Below are positions 40,751-53,064 of a stretch of 64,000 nt of DNA, one piece after another. Under the pieces are notes generated by a model. The model had not been told where the DNA came from. It searched no databases and saw only the letters and a program-made list of their open reading frames with translations. Origin of the DNA: Alkalispirillum mobile (GTDB lineage Bacteria > Pseudomonadota > Gammaproteobacteria > Nitrococcales > Halorhodospiraceae). Location of the stretch: contig NZ_RCDA01000006.1 in the NCBI RefSeq assembly GCF_003664325.1, positions 1 to 64,000 of the forward strand, written 5' to 3'. The translations under genes and the position numbers were made by a program. Within the stretch, counting starts at the first letter, position 1, and the number at the start of each line of letters is the position of its first letter.

Positions 40751-42640
40751 CTAGGCGCTCTCCTTGAGCAGGCCCTGGCGGCGGAGGTGGACCAGCAGCA
40801 GGGAGACAGCGGCCGGGGTGATGCCGGGAAGACGTGCAGCCTGGCCGATGGTGGCCGGGCGGTGCGCGATCAGTTTCTCGCGGACCTCGCTGGAGAGGCC
40901 GGCAACCTGATCGAAGGCCATGTCGGCCGGCAGCGGCAGTTGCTCATGGCGCCGAGTGCGGGCCACCTCGTCCCGTTGCCGCTCCAGGTAACCGGCGTAG
41001 CGCGCCTGGATCTCCAACTGCTCCACCACCGCCGGATCGGACTCGGGGTCGCCCGCCCCCGGCAGCTGCATCAGCCGCGCGTAGGTGACCTCCGGGCGAC
41101 GGAGCAGTTCGTCGAGTCGCTGCTCCTTGCGCAACGGCCCGCCCAGCACCTCGCTGGCCACCGCCTCCGGCACCTCGCCCGGGCGAATCAGGGTATCCGC
41201 CAGGCGGGCCTGCTCCCGCTCCAGCCGCTCGCGCTTGTCACTGAACCGCGCCCAGCGGTCATCAGCCACCAGCCCCAGCGAGCGGCCCACCGGTGTGAGA
41301 CGCAGGTCGGCGTTGTCCTCGCGGAGCATCAGGCGGTATTCCGCTCGGCTGGTGAACATGCGGTAAGGCTCACGGGTGCCGCGGGTGATCAGGTCGTCCA
41401 CCAGCACCCCCAGGTAGGCCTCGTCGCGGCGGGGGTACCAGGGATCGCGCTGTTGTACCCGCAGTGCCGCGTTGAGGCCGGCGAGCAGCCCCTGCGCAGC
41501 CGCCTCCTCGTAACCGGTTGTGCCATTAATCTGGCCGGCAAACCACAGCCCCTCCAGGTGGCGCGTCTCCAGGGTCGGGTGAAGACCGCGGGGGTCGAAG
41601 AAATCGTACTCGATGGCGTAGCCCGGCCGCACGATGCGGGCCTGCTCAAGTCCGGGCACCGACCGGACCAGGGCGTACTGCACGTCGAAGGGCAGGCTGG
41701 TGGAAATGCCGTTGGGATAGACCTCGTGGGTGTCCAGCCCCTCCGGTTCCAGGAAGATTTGGTGGCTGTCCTTGTCGGCGAAGCGCACCACCTTGTCCTC
41801 GATGGAGGGGCAGTAGCGCGGGCCCACCCCCTCGATGGTGCCGGAGTACATCGGCGAGCGGTCCAGCGCACCACGGATGATCTCGTGGGTCTCGGGCCGG
41901 GTGTGGGCGATATGGCAGGGCACCTGCGCCGGGTGCTCGTCGCGTGAGCCCAGGAACGAGAAGACCGGGGCCGGATCGTCCCCGGGCTGTTCGGTCAGCC
42001 GCTCCCAGTCGATGGTGCGCCCGTCCAGCCGCGGTGGCGTGCCGGTCTTCAGTCGATCCACGTGGAACGGCAGCTCGCGCAGCCTCGCCGCCAGGGCGTT
42101 GGCCGGCTGGTCACCGGCCCGACCGCCGCCGTAATTGCGCTCGCCGATGTGGATCCGCCCGCCTAGGAAGGTGCCGACGGTCAGCACGACGGTGTGGGCA
42201 CGAAAACGCAGGCCCATGCCGGTCACCACCCCGGTGACCCGGCCGCCCTCGACGATCAGGTCATCCACCGCCTGCTGGAACAGCGAAAGATTCGGCTGGT
42301 GCTCCACGGCGTACCGGATGGCTTGCCGGTAAAGCTGCCGGTCGGCCTGGGCGCGGGTAGCGCGCACGGCGGGCCCCTTGCGGCTGTTCAGGGTGCGGAA
42401 CTGGATGCCGCCCCGGTCCGCTGCCCGGGCCATGATGCCGCCCAGGGCGTCAATCTCGCGCACCAGGTGCCCCTTGCCGATACCGCCAATGGCCGGGTTA
42501 CAGCTCATCTGGCCCACGGTCTCGATACTGTGGGTAAGCAGCAGGGTGCGGACGCCCATTCGGGCGGCTGCCAGGGCCGCCTCGGTGCCGGCGTGGCCGC
42601 CACCAACGACGATGACATCAAAGCGATCAGGGTGATCCAT
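40751..42640 (-). CDS. mnmG: tRNA uridine-34 carboxymethylaminomethyl-modifying FAD enzyme MnmG (GidA)
   Basis: Predicted 629 aa, the same length as E. coli. With MnmE it installs cmnm5/nm5 groups at wobble U34. FAD motif [42 protein letters not shown], active-site region [11 protein letters not shown] and [20 protein letters not shown] 42640 (MDHPDRFDV) is chosen over an upstream in-frame start for lack of homology there. A parS-like sequence, one mismatch, lies inside at 42055-42068. Confidence 0.97.
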   Translation of the reverse strand: MDHPDRFDVIVVGGGHAGTEAALAAARMGVRTLLLTHSIETVGQMSCNPAIGGIGKGHLVREIDALGGIMARAADRGGIQFRTLNSRKGPAVRATRAQADRQLYRQAIRYAVEHQPNLSLFQQAVDDLIVEGGRVTGVVTGMGLRFRAHTVVLTVGTFLGGRIHIGERNYGGGRAGDQPANALAARLRELPFHVDRLKTGTPPRLDGRTIDWERLTEQPGDDPAPVFSFLGSRDEHPAQVPCHIAHTRPETHEIIRGALDRSPMYSGTIEGVGPRYCPSIEDKVVRFADKDSHQIFLEPEGLDTHEVYPNGISTSLPFDVQYALVRSVPGLEQARIVRPGYAIEYDFFDPRGLHPTLETRHLEGLWFAGQINGTTGYEEAAAQGLLAGLNAALRVQQRDPWYPRRDEAYLGVLVDDLITRGTREPYRMFTSRAEYRLMLREDNADLRLTPVGRSLGLVADDRWARFSDKRERLEREQARLADTLIRPGEVPEAVASEVLGGPLRKEQRLDELLRRPEVTYARLMQLPGAGDPESDPAVVEQLEIQARYAGYLERQRDEVARTRRHEQLPLPADMAFDQVAGLSSEVREKLIAHRPATIGQAARLPGITPAAVSLLLVHLRRQGLLKESA

Positions 42641-42737
42641 AGGGAATTCTGGGCGTGGTCGGGTACGGGGGCCAATTATCACGCCGGCGGTCGCCCGGGT
42701 TCAACCGCACGGGCCGGGGTGGCACCGGTGGCGTGCG

Positions 42738-44072
42738 TTACTTCCCGATGCAGAAGCTGCTGAAGATCTCCCCGAGCAGGTCCTCGCTGGTGAACTCACC
42801 GGTGATCTCACCCAGGTGGTGCTGGACCAGGCGAAGTTCCTCGGCGGCGATCTCACCGGCCATCTCTTCTTCCAGCGCCCGCCGGGCCAACGCCAGGTGC
42901 TCCGCCGAGCGTGCCAGGGCATCCAGGTGGCGGCGGCGAGCCGAGAAGTGGCTCCCCACCGCCTGGTAGCCCATGGCCGTCTTCAGGTGATCGCGCAACT
43001 CGGCCAGGCCGTCACCGGTCCGGGCGCTTACCGCAATAACGGCCTCGCGCCCCTCCTCCTGCAACCCGGACACGTGTCCGGTGAGGTCGATCTTGTTCAA
43101 CACGCGGGTGAGCGGAATATCGCACGGCAGATCAAGCCGCCCCGGGTCGACAGGCGGTTCCCGGACATCCTGGACCAGCAACACCCGGTCCGCACCGGCC
43201 ATCGCCGAACGGGCCCGCCGGATGCCTTCGGCCTCGATTTGATCCGCATTCTCCCGCAGCCCGGCGGTATCGATGATATGCAGCGGCATGCCGTCGATGT
43301 GCAGGTGCTCGCGAAGCAGATCGCGCGTGGTGCCGGGGATGTCGGTGACAATGGCGGTATCGGTTTCAGTCAAGGCGTTGAGGAGGCTGGACTTCCCGGC
43401 ATTGGGCGGCCCGGCCAGCACCACCTGCATGCCGTCACGCAACACCCTGCCCTGCCCGGCCTGGGCCCGCAGGGCGGCAAGCTGGTCGATCAGGTCCCGC
43501 AGCTGGATGGCCACGGCCTCATCGGCGAGGAAGTCGATCTCCTCGTCGCTGAAATCGATAGCCGCCTCGACGTGGACCCGGAGCCGGATGACCCCGTCGA
43601 CCAGGGCGCGGACCGCGTCACCGAAGGCCCCTTCCAGACTGCGCAACGCCGCCCGGGCGCCCGCCTCGCTGTCGGCGGCAATCAGGTCGGCGATGGCCTC
43701 GGCCTGGGTCAGGTCCATGCGGCCGTTGAGAAAGGCACGCTCCGAGAACTCCCCGGGGCGGGCCGGCCGAGCCCCCAGCGCATGCAGGCGGCGCAGGAGG
43801 CGGTCGACCACCACCTCGCCGCCATGGCCCAGCAACTCGAGCACCGGCTCGCCGGTAAAACTGTTGGGCGCCGGGAAATAGAGCAGCAGGCCCTCGTCCA
43901 GCACACCACCCTCGGCGTCGCGGAAACGGGCCAGGGTGGCCCGACGCGGCTCGGGCAGCCGGCCGGCGACGGCCTGCGCCAGCTCCGGCACCGCTGGACC
44001 GGAGACCCGGATAACGGCCACGCCACCGCGACCCGGTGGCGTGGCCAGTGCGCAGATGGTCTCCTGCGCCAT
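42738..44072 (-). CDS. mnmE: tRNA modification GTPase MnmE (TrmE)
   Basis: Predicted 444 aa. N-terminal tetrahydrofolate-binding domain (ICALATPPGRGGVAVIRVSG), helical domain, and inserted G domain: GPPNAGKSSLLNAL, DIPGTTRD, DTAGLREN, NKID. The C-terminus is the catalytic CIGK. ATG 44072 lies 4 bp after the yidC stop. Partner of MnmG next door. Confidence 0.97.
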   Translation of the reverse strand: MAQETICALATPPGRGGVAVIRVSGPAVPELAQAVAGRLPEPRRATLARFRDAEGGVLDEGLLLYFPAPNSFTGEPVLELLGHGGEVVVDRLLRRLHALGARPARPGEFSERAFLNGRMDLTQAEAIADLIAADSEAGARAALRSLEGAFGDAVRALVDGVIRLRVHVEAAIDFSDEEIDFLADEAVAIQLRDLIDQLAALRAQAGQGRVLRDGMQVVLAGPPNAGKSSLLNALTETDTAIVTDIPGTTRDLLREHLHIDGMPLHIIDTAGLRENADQIEAEGIRRARSAMAGADRVLLVQDVREPPVDPGRLDLPCDIPLTRVLNKIDLTGHVSGLQEEGREAVIAVSARTGDGLAELRDHLKTAMGYQAVGSHFSARRRHLDALARSAEHLALARRALEEEMAGEIAAEELRLVQHHLGEITGEFTSEDLLGEIFSSFCIGK

Positions 44073-44076
44073 CGGC

Positions 44077-45768
44077 CTAATCGTTCTTCTTGTCGCCCTT
44101 GTCCGACTTACCGGACTTGGCGCCCTTGCCGCCCGCCTCCTCGGTCTCGAGGTTTCGCATGATGTACCACTGCTGGGCAATGGAAAGGGCGTTGTTGACC
44201 AGCCAGTAGAGCACCAGGCCGGCCGGGAACAGCATGAAGAAGCCGGTGAACACGATGGGCAGTGCCATCATGATCCGCTGCTGGATCGGGTCCAGCGGCG
44301 CCGGGTTCAGCTTCTGCTGCAGGAACATCGTGGCCCCCATGAGGAGCGGCAACACGAAGTAGGGGTCCCGGGTGGACAGGTCCTGGATCCACAGCATGAA
44401 GGGCGCGTGGCGCAATTCCACCGACTCGAGCAGCACCCAGTACAGGGCGATGAACACCGGGATCTGGACCAAGATCGGCAGGCAGCCGCCCAGCGGGTTG
44501 ATCTTCTCCTTCTTGTACAGCTCCATCATGGCCTGGTTCAGGGCCTGCTTGTCGTCGCCGTGGCGCTCCTTGAGCTGCTGCATCCGCGGCTGCACACGGC
44601 GCATCTTGGCCATGGAGCGGTAGCTGGTGGCGGACAGCTTGTAGAAGGCCAGCTTGATCAACAGGGTGACGAGGATGATCGCCACGCCCCAGTTGCCAAC
44701 GATGTTCTGGATGTTGTCCAGCAGCCAGAACAGCGGCTTGGCCAGGATGGTGAGGAAGCCGTAATCAACGCTCAGCGTGAGGCTGTCGTGGAGCTCGCGA
44801 AGACGATCCTGCTCCTTGGGCCCGACGAACAGGCGGCTGGCGAACTCGGTCTCGTCGCCAGGCGCGACGGTCTGGCGACCGGAACTCATGCCGAGGACGT
44901 ACTCGTTGCCGGCCTGCGCCTGGGTGTAGAACCGGAGGGCCTGGCTCTCCGGCGGGATCCACGCCCCGAGGAAGTAGTGCTGGATCATGGCCGCCCACCC
45001 GTCACGGATGTCCCGCGACAGGTTCTCGTCGTCCATGTCGTCGAAGCTGATCTTCTCGAAGCGGTCGTCCGGACTGTAGATGGAGCCGCCGGTGAAGGTG
45101 TAGATGTACCAGGGCGTGGTGCCGGGCGGATCGGGGTTGCGGCGGAGCTGGAAGTAGCTGTAGCCGCTCCAGTCCTCCTCGCCCTGGTTGCGCACCTGGT
45201 GGCGCACATCGATGACGTAGCTGTCGCGCTCGAACGTGTAGACGCGGGCCAGCTCAATGCCGCGATCGGCGTCGGACCAGGTCAGCCGGACCGTGATCTC
45301 GTCCTCACCCTCTTCCAGGCGGTACTCGTCGTTCTCAGCGGTGAACAGCGCCCGGTGGTCGGGGCGGTTGTCACTGCCATCGATCAGGCCGGTCTGAGCG
45401 ATGAACAGCGGGTCGCGATCATCCGCCATCAACCGGAAGGGGGTGTCATCGGTGGCGGTCGTGCCGTGCTGCAGCAGGTCCACCCGGCGGATATCGCCGC
45501 CCCGGGTGGAAATCTCCAGGTCCATCAGGTCGGTGACGACCCGCACCCGGCGCTCATCCTCGGCTTCGGCCTGCTCCCGCGCCGGGGTGTCCTCGGCCGC
45601 CCGGTCCGGCGCATCGTCCGGGGTGTCCTCGGCCGGTGCCGGCACATCCTCTTCCTCGACGGCCTCCTCGGTGGCCACCGGCGCACTGGTGTCCCGCTCC
45701 CAGCTGGTCCAGAGCAGCAGACCGATGATCGAAAGGGCCAGAAAGAGGAATATACGCTGGTTTTCCAT
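44077..45768 (-). CDS. yidC: Membrane protein insertase YidC
   Basis: 563 aa inner-membrane insertase. N-terminal membrane anchor ([19 protein letters not shown]), an acidic Ala/Pro/Glu linker, a large periplasmic domain of about 300 residues, then the conserved five-helix core from about 355 ([71 protein letters not shown]) and a Lys-rich tail. It inserts Fo a/c subunits among others. yidD, often between rnpA and yidC, is absent; only 61 bp separate them. Confidence 0.97.
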   Translation of the reverse strand: MENQRIFLFLALSIIGLLLWTSWERDTSAPVATEEAVEEEDVPAPAEDTPDDAPDRAAEDTPAREQAEAEDERRVRVVTDLMDLEISTRGGDIRRVDLLQHGTTATDDTPFRLMADDRDPLFIAQTGLIDGSDNRPDHRALFTAENDEYRLEEGEDEITVRLTWSDADRGIELARVYTFERDSYVIDVRHQVRNQGEEDWSGYSYFQLRRNPDPPGTTPWYIYTFTGGSIYSPDDRFEKISFDDMDDENLSRDIRDGWAAMIQHYFLGAWIPPESQALRFYTQAQAGNEYVLGMSSGRQTVAPGDETEFASRLFVGPKEQDRLRELHDSLTLSVDYGFLTILAKPLFWLLDNIQNIVGNWGVAIILVTLLIKLAFYKLSATSYRSMAKMRRVQPRMQQLKERHGDDKQALNQAMMELYKKEKINPLGGCLPILVQIPVFIALYWVLLESVELRHAPFMLWIQDLSTRDPYFVLPLLMGATMFLQQKLNPAPLDPIQQRIMMALPIVFTGFFMLFPAGLVLYWLVNNALSIAQQWYIMRNLETEEAGGKGAKSGKSDKGDKKND

Positions 45769-45829
45769 GACCGCTCACCAGGGAGTTGGGTATAGGGGAC
45801 ACCCTCGGGCGTCTGTATCGCGGCGGGCG

Positions 45830-46222
45830 CTAACTCGTCCCGTTCTTCTGATTACCTGCCGGCGGGCCGGCCAACCGGTCAAAGTGCCGCTCCAGGCTGC
45901 GTCGCAACCTGGCCTTGTCGGCATCCCGGGCTGCGGCGCGGGCCAGGATGACGTAGTCCCGGTCCCCCAACCCGCTTTGCCGGTGGCGGAACACCTCGCG
46001 GGCCATCCGCTTGATCCGGTTCCGATCGACGGCGCGGGGGGCCGCCCGGCGGGAAATCGCCAGGCCCAGCCGGGGTCCGGCCCGATCGTTGTCCCGGGCC
46101 AGTACGGTGAAGTAGCGATCGGCGGCCTTGCGGGCGCCGGAAAAGACGCGTCGGTAGTCCTGGGGACGCGTCAGCCGGCGGCTGCGCGGGAAGGCACAGC
46201 TACCGGTGGCTCGCTCTACCAC
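45830..46222 (-). CDS. rnpA: Ribonuclease P protein component
   Basis: About 130 aa if started at GTG 46222, 4 bp after the rpmH stop. This gives VVERATGSCAFPRSRRLTRPQDYRRVF, matching E. coli MVKLAFPRELRLLTPSQF. The signature RNR motif is seen in APRAVDRNRIKRMAREVFR. It binds the RNase P RNA for tRNA 5' processing. The frame is open further upstream across rpmH, but that part has no homology. Confidence 0.93.
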   Translation of the reverse strand: MVERATGSCAFPRSRRLTRPQDYRRVFSGARKAADRYFTVLARDNDRAGPRLGLAISRRAAPRAVDRNRIKRMAREVFRHRQSGLGDRDYVILARAAARDADKARLRRSLERHFDRLAGPPAGNQKNGTS

Positions 46223-46226
46223 CCGA

Positions 46227-46361
46227 TCAGGGGCAGAGGCGATGACGACCCTTCGCGCGACGGCGTGCCAGCACGGCACGGCCGTTCTTGGTGGCCATGC
46301 GGGCCCGGAAACCGTGGGTGCGCTTGCGCTTGGTAACGCTGGGCTGATAAGTGCGCTTCAT
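46227..46361 (-). CDS. rpmH: 50S ribosomal protein L34
   Basis: 44 aa, short and very basic: starts [20 protein letters not shown], contains [19 protein letters not shown], ends RHRLCP. Matches E. coli L34 (46 aa) nearly throughout. Sits between the origin and rnpA as in most bacteria. A good sigma70 promoter lies upstream. Confidence 0.97.
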   Translation of the reverse strand: MKRTYQPSVTKRKRTHGFRARMATKNGRAVLARRRAKGRHRLCP

Positions 46362-46408
46362 GATGATGATTCCTAGCCGTTGTCTGTGCGGGAAAAACTA
46401 AGCCGGCA

Positions 46409-46437
46409 AATCTACTGCGCGCGCGGTCCAGTGTCAA
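46409..46437 (-). promoter_or_regulatory. Sigma70 promoter of rpmH-rnpA
   Basis: Minus strand TTGACA (46437-46432), 17-nt spacer, TAGATT (46414-46409), 48 bp before the rpmH start. Perfect -35, 4 of 6 at -10. Confidence 0.75.
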
Positions 46438-46467
46438 TTACCCCAGGCCCGCCGGCATTGAACAAGC

Positions 46468-46476
46468 TGTGGATAA
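46468..46476 (-). promoter_or_regulatory. DnaA box upstream of dnaA
   Basis: TGTGGATAA on the plus strand is the complement of the perfect box TTATCCACA. It lies 76 bp upstream of dnaA, consistent with DnaA autoregulation. Confidence 0.8.
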
Positions 46477-46551
46477 CCTCGGTTGCCGCCGGTACACTCT
46501 GGGCACACTCACCCGCTGACGGAATCCCGTTTCGAGGTACCCCGCTGAGCT

Positions 46552-47907
46552 ATGGAGAATTCCCTCTGGAAACAATGCCTGCGCCGATTGGAGCAGGAGA
46601 TCCCCGACCAGCAGCTGAACACCTGGATCCGCCCCCTGCAAGCCCAGGAGGAGGATGGCCGGCTGCGCCTGCTGGCACCGAACCGGTTCGTTCTGGACTG
46701 GGTGAAGTCCCACTTCGCGGACCGGATCACCGAGTTGCTGACCGCACAACGGCCGGATGATCCACCGGCGCTGGAGTTGCAGATTGGCAGCAGCGCGGTA
46801 GTGGCCCCGCCCAAGCGGCGCCAGGTTTCGGTGACAACGCCCGCCCCTTCGGCGAGTGCCGAACAGGAACCGGCCAGTCGCTCCGCGGCAAGCAATCTGA
46901 ACAGCAACTTCACCTTCGACACCTTCGTCGAGGGCAAATCCAACCAGCTCGCCCGGGCAGCGAGCATGCAGGTGGTGGAGAACCCCGGTACCGCTTACAA
47001 CCCGCTGTTTCTGTACGGCGGGGTCGGGCTTGGCAAGACCCACCTGATGCACGCGGTAGGGAACGCCATGCTCCGTCGGCGTCCTGAGGCGCGGGTGCTC
47101 TATCTGCACTCCGAGCGGTTTGTGGCTGACATGGTCAAGGCGTTGCAGCACAACGCCATCAACGAGTTCAAGCGCCACTACCGCATGGTGGACGCGCTGC
47201 TCATCGACGATATCCAGTTCTTCGCGCGCAAGGAGCGGTCCCAGGAGGAGTTCTTCCACACCTTCAACGCCCTGCTCGAGGGTGAACAGCAGGTCATCAT
47301 GACCTGCGACCGCTACCCCAAGGAGGTCAACGGGCTGGAGGAGCGCCTGAAGTCGCGTTTTGGCTGGGGGCTCACGGTCGCCATCGAGCCGCCGGAACTG
47401 GAGACGCGTGTCGCCATCCTGATGAGCAAGGCCATGCAGGAAGGGGTGGACCTGCCTCACGAGGTGGCGTTCTTCATCGCCAAGCGCATCCGGTCGAACA
47501 TCCGCGAGCTGGAGGGTGCGTTACGGCGGGTGGTCGCCAACGCCCAGTTCACCGGTCAGGAAATCACGGTGGATTTCACCAAGGAGGCGCTGCGGGACCT
47601 CCTGGCCCTGCAGGACAAGCTCGTCACCATCGACAACATCCAGAAGACCGTGGCGGAGTACTACAAGATCCGGGTAAGCGACCTGTTGTCGAAGCGGCGG
47701 AGCCGGTCGATCACCCGCCCCCGGCAGGTGGCCATGGCTTTGGCCAAGGAGCTCACCAGCCACTCGCTGCCGGAGATCGGTGATGCCTTCGGCGGCAGGG
47801 ATCACACCACGGTGCTGCACGCCTGTCGCAAGGTGGAGGCGTTGCGCGCCGAAGACAGCCGAATTGAGGAAGACTACAGCAACCTGTTAAGAACCCTCAG
47901 CACATGA
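46552..47907 (+). CDS. dnaA: Chromosomal replication initiator DnaA
   Basis: 451 aa. Domain I ([26 protein letters not shown]), a variable Ser/Pro linker (residues 80-115), domain III AAA+ ([48 protein letters not shown]), and domain IV DNA binding ([52 protein letters not shown]). Binds boxes upstream (46468) and downstream (47908-48061) of itself. Confidence 0.98.
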   Translation: MENSLWKQCLRRLEQEIPDQQLNTWIRPLQAQEEDGRLRLLAPNRFVLDWVKSHFADRITELLTAQRPDDPPALELQIGSSAVVAPPKRRQVSVTTPAPSASAEQEPASRSAASNLNSNFTFDTFVEGKSNQLARAASMQVVENPGTAYNPLFLYGGVGLGKTHLMHAVGNAMLRRRPEARVLYLHSERFVADMVKALQHNAINEFKRHYRMVDALLIDDIQFFARKERSQEEFFHTFNALLEGEQQVIMTCDRYPKEVNGLEERLKSRFGWGLTVAIEPPELETRVAILMSKAMQEGVDLPHEVAFFIAKRIRSNIRELEGALRRVVANAQFTGQEITVDFTKEALRDLLALQDKLVTIDNIQKTVAEYYKIRVSDLLSKRRSRSITRPRQVAMALAKELTSHSLPEIGDAFGGRDHTTVLHACRKVEALRAEDSRIEEDYSNLLRTLST

Positions 47908-48120
47908 TGTGGATAAACACTGGACAGTTAAGTGTTGCAGAAAAGGGTGAAAGTTATCCACACACTACTCCACAGTAGTCCCCAGGCCGCCAACCAGGCT
48001 GTACAGCAGCAGAACGCCATGTAACTATCTGTAACTAAAAGGGAAGAGAAACTTATCCACAATTGGGTGTGGACCCAGTAATAACAACAGTCTTTATTTA
48101 TCTACATATTTATTATTAGG
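47908..48120. other. Replication origin oriC (dnaA-dnaN intergenic)
   Basis: About 220 non-coding bases. Three perfect DnaA boxes: TGTGGATAA at 47908-47916, TTATCCACA at 47954-47962 and 48053-48061. A direct repeat TGTAACTA occurs at 48020-48027 and 48030-48037, exactly 10 bp apart. An inverted repeat ACTACT-CCAC-AGTAGT lies at 47964-47979. An AT-rich stretch, 48079-48120, follows the last box and is the likely unwinding element. Gene orientation switches around this region. Confidence 0.85.
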
Positions 48121-48127
48121 GATCAGC

Positions 48128-49228
48128 ATGCGCATCGACATCCAACGTGAAGACCTGCTCAAGCCGTTACAGGCCATCATCGGGGTGGTCGAAAGGCGAC
48201 AGACCCTTCCGGTCCTCGCCAATGTTCGCCTCGAGTTGGGCGAAGGATTGGCACGGTTGACCGCCACCGACCTTGAGGTGGAACTGGTGGCGAGCATTCC
48301 CTGCCAGGTGGAAGAAACGGGTGAAATTACCCTGCCTGCACGGAAACTGCTGGATATCTGTCGCAATCTCCCGGATCAAAGTCGCCTCCAGTTACAGGTG
48401 GATGGGGAGCGGGCCAGCCTCCGGGCCGGGCGCAGTCGTTTCACACTGGCGACGCTTCCAGCAGACGATTACCCGAGCGTCGAAGATATCGGCGCTCGGG
48501 AAACCGTCCGCTTACCCCAGGGGGAGCTGCGCAAACTCATCGAGCGGACGCATTTCTCCATGGCGGTGCAGGACGTGCGTTACTACCTGAACGGGCTGAT
48601 GGTGGAGTTGGAGCCGGCAATGGCCCGTATGGTGGCTACCGACGGCCACCGCCTGGCGCTCGCCGAGAAAGGCATCGAGACCGGCGTAGACGCGCCCCGG
48701 CAGGTGATCGTGCCGCGCAAGGGGGTGCAAGAGTTGCTGCGCCTTCTTGGTGATTCGGATGAGGGTGCGGACCTGGAACTGGGGGAGAACCACATCCGTG
48801 TCCGCCTGGGCGACGTGCGGTTTACCTCCAAGCTGATCGACGGACGGTTCCCCGACTACCGGCGGGTGGTGCCCGAACCGACGGAAACACCGGCGGTGGT
48901 CAACCGGGAGGATCTCCGCCATGCGCTCCTCCGTGTCTCCATCCTGTCCAACGAGAAATACCGTGGGGTTCGCTTTCTCCTGGAAGGGGGTGTGCTTAAG
49001 GTCGCCTCCCATAACCCGGAACAGGAGGAGGCCGAAGAAGAGGTCTCGGTGGACTATGCCGGCGAGGCGTTGGAAGTCGGTTTCAACGCCGGGTACGTAT
49101 TGGATGCGCTCGGTGCCCTCGAGGATGAGGACGTGAAACTGACGCTAAGGGACAGTGCCAGCAGCGGACTCATTCAAGGGGTGGACGATCAGACCTCCCG
49201 GTACGTTGTCATGCCGATGCGCCTGTAA
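48128..49228 (+). CDS. dnaN: DNA polymerase III beta sliding clamp
   Basis: 366 aa, the E. coli length. Three repeated clamp domains; starts MRIDIQREDLLKPLQAIIGVVERRQTLPVLANVRLE and ends GVDDQTSRYVVMPMRL, both family hallmarks. Processivity ring for replicase and docking site for Hda and polymerases. Start lies directly after the AT-rich oriC region. Confidence 0.98.
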   Translation: MRIDIQREDLLKPLQAIIGVVERRQTLPVLANVRLELGEGLARLTATDLEVELVASIPCQVEETGEITLPARKLLDICRNLPDQSRLQLQVDGERASLRAGRSRFTLATLPADDYPSVEDIGARETVRLPQGELRKLIERTHFSMAVQDVRYYLNGLMVELEPAMARMVATDGHRLALAEKGIETGVDAPRQVIVPRKGVQELLRLLGDSDEGADLELGENHIRVRLGDVRFTSKLIDGRFPDYRRVVPEPTETPAVVNREDLRHALLRVSILSNEKYRGVRFLLEGGVLKVASHNPEQEEAEEEVSVDYAGEALEVGFNAGYVLDALGALEDEDVKLTLRDSASSGLIQGVDDQTSRYVVMPMRL

Positions 49229-49301
49229 TGGAACAGGCGTGGATCCAGTGCCGGGTTCGAGGGCTGCTGCGGCTTCGGCCAGTGCGGACGGAGTTCGGCT
49301 G

Positions 49302-50354
49302 ATGGGGATCACGCGGCTGGCTGCGGAGGGAGTGAGAAATCTGGAGCGTTTCGAGATCGATCCCGGCGACGGCATCAATGTCGTTTTCGGCGAGAACGCG
49401 GCGGGTAAGACCAGCCTGCTAGAAGCGATCTACTTTGTCTCCAGGACTCGCTCTTTTCGGACCGCACTACCCCGGCATATGATCGCTGCAGGCCGGGAGG
49501 GGCTCTGGGTCCGCGCCGAGCGAGAAGGCCACGTGGTCGGGGTCGCCCGCGATGCCGAGGGGACGAAGGTCCGGCTGGATGGGCAGGATGGGGGGAGCCT
49601 GTCGGAGATCGCGCGACGGTTTCCGGTACAGGTTATTAATAACGAGCACCAGCGGCTGTTGCTCGATGGCCCGGAGGTCCGACGGAGTTTCCTTAACTGG
49701 GCAGTGTTCCACGTGGAACCTGATTTCCAGGAGGCTTGGGGCCGTTACCTGAAGGCTCTGCGCCAGCGCAACGCCGCCCTTCGTGACCAGCAGCCGAAGA
49801 CGGCCTGGGCGTACGACGAGGGCTTGGTGGCGGCCGCCCAGGCAGTGGACGCTTTGCGTCGCCAGCTGGTGGAACTCCTCGTCCCCTACTGGCTGCGGCT
49901 GGTGAAGACTTGGTTGCCGGACACGGATCTGGAGCTCAGTTACCGGCCGGGTTGGCGTTCCGAGAGCACCCTGGCGGAACGGCTCGAAGCGCAACGGACC
50001 TTGGACCTCCAGCGCGGGTTCACCAACAGCGGTCCCCATCGTGCCGATCTGGCATTCCGCTGTGGGGGTCTGGACGCGCAGCACAGGTTGTCCCGCGGTC
50101 AACAGAAACTGCTGGTTATTGCTCTCCTCCTGGCCCAAGCCCAGGCCACCAAGGAGCGGGTCGGGCGGGACCTTACGCTCCTGGTGGACGACCTCGCAGC
50201 GGAACTCGACCGCCGCCGTCGGCAGCAAGTCCTCGAGGAGATAGCCGGCTTTGGGGGCCAGGCCTTCCTGACTGCACTTACTCCCACGGAGCTGGAACCC
50301 GCCGGCGGCGGTCGATGGTTCCACGTGGAACAGGGCCGGTTACGCCCCGCATGA
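49302..50354 (+). CDS. recF: DNA replication and repair protein RecF
   Basis: Predicted 350 aa SMC-like ATPase that helps load RecA at gaps. Walker A FGENAAGKTSLLEAIYFV, signature RLSRGQQKLLVIALLLAQ (ABC motif) and Walker B TLLVDDLAAELDRRRR. ATG 49302 gives MGITRLAAEGVRNLERF, as in E. coli MSLTRLLIRDFRNIE. Two perfect parS palindromes are embedded in its coding sequence. Confidence 0.96.
   Translation: MGITRLAAEGVRNLERFEIDPGDGINVVFGENAAGKTSLLEAIYFVSRTRSFRTALPRHMIAAGREGLWVRAEREGHVVGVARDAEGTKVRLDGQDGGSLSEIARRFPVQVINNEHQRLLLDGPEVRRSFLNWAVFHVEPDFQEAWGRYLKALRQRNAALRDQQPKTAWAYDEGLVAAAQAVDALRRQLVELLVPYWLRLVKTWLPDTDLELSYRPGWRSESTLAERLEAQRTLDLQRGFTNSGPHRADLAFRCGGLDAQHRLSRGQQKLLVIALLLAQAQATKERVGRDLTLLVDDLAAELDRRRRQQVLEEIAGFGGQAFLTALTPTELEPAGGGRWFHVEQGRLRPA
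49705..49720. promoter_or_regulatory. parS: parS centromere site 1 (inside recF)
   Basis: TGTTCCACGTGGAACC, containing the perfect 14-bp palindrome GTTCCACGTGGAAC (49706-49719) that is the Pseudomonas-type ParB site. Lies about 1.7 kb from oriC. Confidence 0.88.
50317..50332. promoter_or_regulatory. parS: parS centromere site 2 (3' end of recF)
   Basis: GGTTCCACGTGGAACA, containing the same perfect 14-bp palindrome (50318-50331), 612 bp from site 1 and 23 bp before the recF stop codon. Confidence 0.88.
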
Positions 50355-50393
50355 CGACCCTCTCCTGCAACACTTGGAGCGTCCGCCGGATGG

Positions 50394-50399
50394 TATACT
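50394..50399 (+). promoter_or_regulatory. Candidate -10 element for gyrB
   Basis: TATACT, 29 bp before gyrB in the 73-bp recF-gyrB gap. No convincing -35 at normal spacing, as often found for supercoiling-sensitive gyr promoters. The link to supercoiling control is inference. Confidence 0.4.
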
Positions 50400-50409
50400 C
50401 GTACCTTAA

Positions 50410-52848
<2,439 letters not shown>

Positions 52849-52861
52849 AGCCGTTTCCTCA

Positions 52862-52900
52862 CGTGCTATCACCCGGCCGCCCAGGTCGGGTGATAGCACG
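52862..52900. terminator. 14-bp perfect inverted repeat after gyrB
   Basis: Arms 52862-52875 and 52887-52900 are exact reverse complements, with an 11-nt loop, starting 14 bp after the gyrB stop. A pyrimidine-rich CTATCCTTC follows rather than a clean T run. Likely terminates gyrB. The rest of the 216-bp gap to plsC (52901-53064) shows no gene or other clear structure. Confidence 0.65.
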
Positions 52901-53064
52901 CTATCCTTCGTGGCCTTCCGCCACTCCCCCGCCCTTTCCTTGGTGCAGCATTTCGCTGATGGGGCTTTTCCTTCGCGCAGCATAAGAGGGCGCAAGGCCC
53001 TTTCGCGGGCCCCGGCTTGGGCTGTGAGGCAGGCGTCTTGAGGCGGTCGCCGTAGGAGGAGGGG

